This document shows, in pieces, positions 13,029 through 13,564 of a DNA stretch of 13,564 nucleotides. Below the pieces are notes generated by a model that saw nothing but the letters and a program-made list of their open reading frames with translations, made no database searches and was not told the DNA's origin. How positions within the stretch are numbered: position 1 is the first letter of the stretch; every line of letters begins with the position of its first letter. The stretch is taken from the NCBI GenBank assembly GCA_964577195.1, contig CAZNYF010000079.1, positions 1-13,564 of the forward strand. The letters are read 5' to 3'. The stretch comes from HyVt-560 sp964577195. GTDB taxonomy: Bacteria > Pseudomonadota > Gammaproteobacteria > UWMA-0217. The translations under genes and the position numbers were made by a program.

Positions 13029-13469
13029 ATGAAATTCAATAAAAGCAAGATTTTTTTGCCATCAACTATTCTAAAAACAGCCTCTATCATCAGCCTAGTC
13101 TGGGCAGCAGGTCATACCTACGGAACTCTTTCGATATTAACCGGCGAAGCAGCAAGTTCGATACAAGCTCAAACCATTCAGGTGAATGGAGTTGCGAAAA
13201 CATTCGCCGATTTGTTTGGTGGGTACGGATATTTTATTACCGTATTCATGTTGATCCAAGCTGCGATTTTGTGGCAATTGTCTACGCGAGTACGAAACGG
13301 AGAAACTGTTAATCAAACAGTAATGGTGTTTTTGATCAGCAGTATTGCCACTTCGGTTCTGTCAAAATTGTACTTAATATCCATCCCAATGATATTTTCA
13401 ATGGTAATTGCCGTATTACTCTTTCTGGTTCTAATAGCAGGCCGAACTGAGCGTTCAGCACTATCATAA
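13029..13469 (+). CDS. Small four-helix integral membrane protein
   Basis: 146 residues from ATG 13029; an in-frame ATG at 13008 would add seven residues and overlap the esterase gene. Neither has a clear Shine-Dalgarno sequence, so translation probably depends on coupling to the esterase gene. Four hydrophobic helices at about 13-33, 64-86, 96-114 and 118-137, with a basic N-terminus (KFNKSK). The first helix carries WAAGHTYG, a His inside a membrane segment, and the 1-2 loop is polar (~45 residues). This layout recalls small uncharacterised membrane families (LIC_13387 or DoxX-like), but I cannot assign one firmly. Function unknown; as the last gene of a HxlR-linked operon it may help in stress tolerance or efflux. 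No obvious terminator follows in the last 95 bases. Confidence 0.82.
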   Translation: MKFNKSKIFLPSTILKTASIISLVWAAGHTYGTLSILTGEAASSIQAQTIQVNGVAKTFADLFGGYGYFITVFMLIQAAILWQLSTRVRNGETVNQTVMVFLISSIATSVLSKLYLISIPMIFSMVIAVLLFLVLIAGRTERSALS

Positions 13470-13564
13470 ATTACTTGTAGGTCAAAACTTTCATGCTTGC
13501 TCCTCAAAACACTCTGAATAGCTAATAATATTCATGGTGCTAGCCATCCTGTTGTCAAACCTAA

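Noticed and set aside
11024..13469. Defence island or mobile element at the right end
   Set aside because: No integrase, transposase, terminal repeats, tRNA or nuclease gene was seen; the genes are metabolic or regulatory in type.

Overview
The window looks like a chromosomal segment of a Gram-negative bacterium, most likely a gammaproteobacterium of moderate GC content (judged by eye). Three things suggest this. A very large secreted PKD-type protein carries a GlyGly-CTERM-like tail, the sorting signal of the rhombosortase/type II secretion route. There is a classic lipobox lipoprotein. There is also a phosphoenolpyruvate synthase of E. coli type. No rRNA, tRNA, insertion sequence, CRISPR array or phage gene was seen.

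Left part (1-5083, all genes on the minus strand). The window opens inside a two-gene nucleotidyltransferase/HEPN-fold module (HI0073/HI0074 type) whose reading frames overlap by 10 bases. Upstream of it lies a hairpin-rich intergenic stretch, then the 1064-residue PKD surface protein, a 441-base spacer with several potential RNA hairpins and a strong terminator, and adenylate kinase (adk) with a four-cysteine zinc-type LID.

Middle part (5084-9622). A 432-base spacer holds an orphan minus-strand terminator. It is followed on the plus strand by a lipoprotein built from three DUF1566/Lcl_C-like repeats, each with an EF-hand-like loop, and a textbook terminator. Next comes ppsA (phosphoenolpyruvate synthase), with no PSRP-type regulator beside it in the window.

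Right part (9623-13564). This part is more AT-rich and looks accessory. It has a tandem NTF2/SnoaL-like protein, a possible gene remnant on the opposite strand, and a seven-copy TAGA microsatellite in a 333-base gene-free stretch. After that comes a compact regulator/operon unit. A HxlR-family repressor with two N-terminal cysteines is divergent, with overlapping promoters, from a YcaC-like cysteine hydrolase. The hydrolase is followed by an HSL-type esterase and a small four-helix membrane protein. The layout resembles a thiol- or electrophile-responsive detoxification operon, but no substrate can be named from sequence alone.

No clearly new defence or mobile system is visible. The least explained items are the structured spacer before the PKD gene, the orphan terminator before adk, the EF-hand-in-Lcl_C repeats, and the HxlR-controlled hydrolase/esterase/membrane operon.
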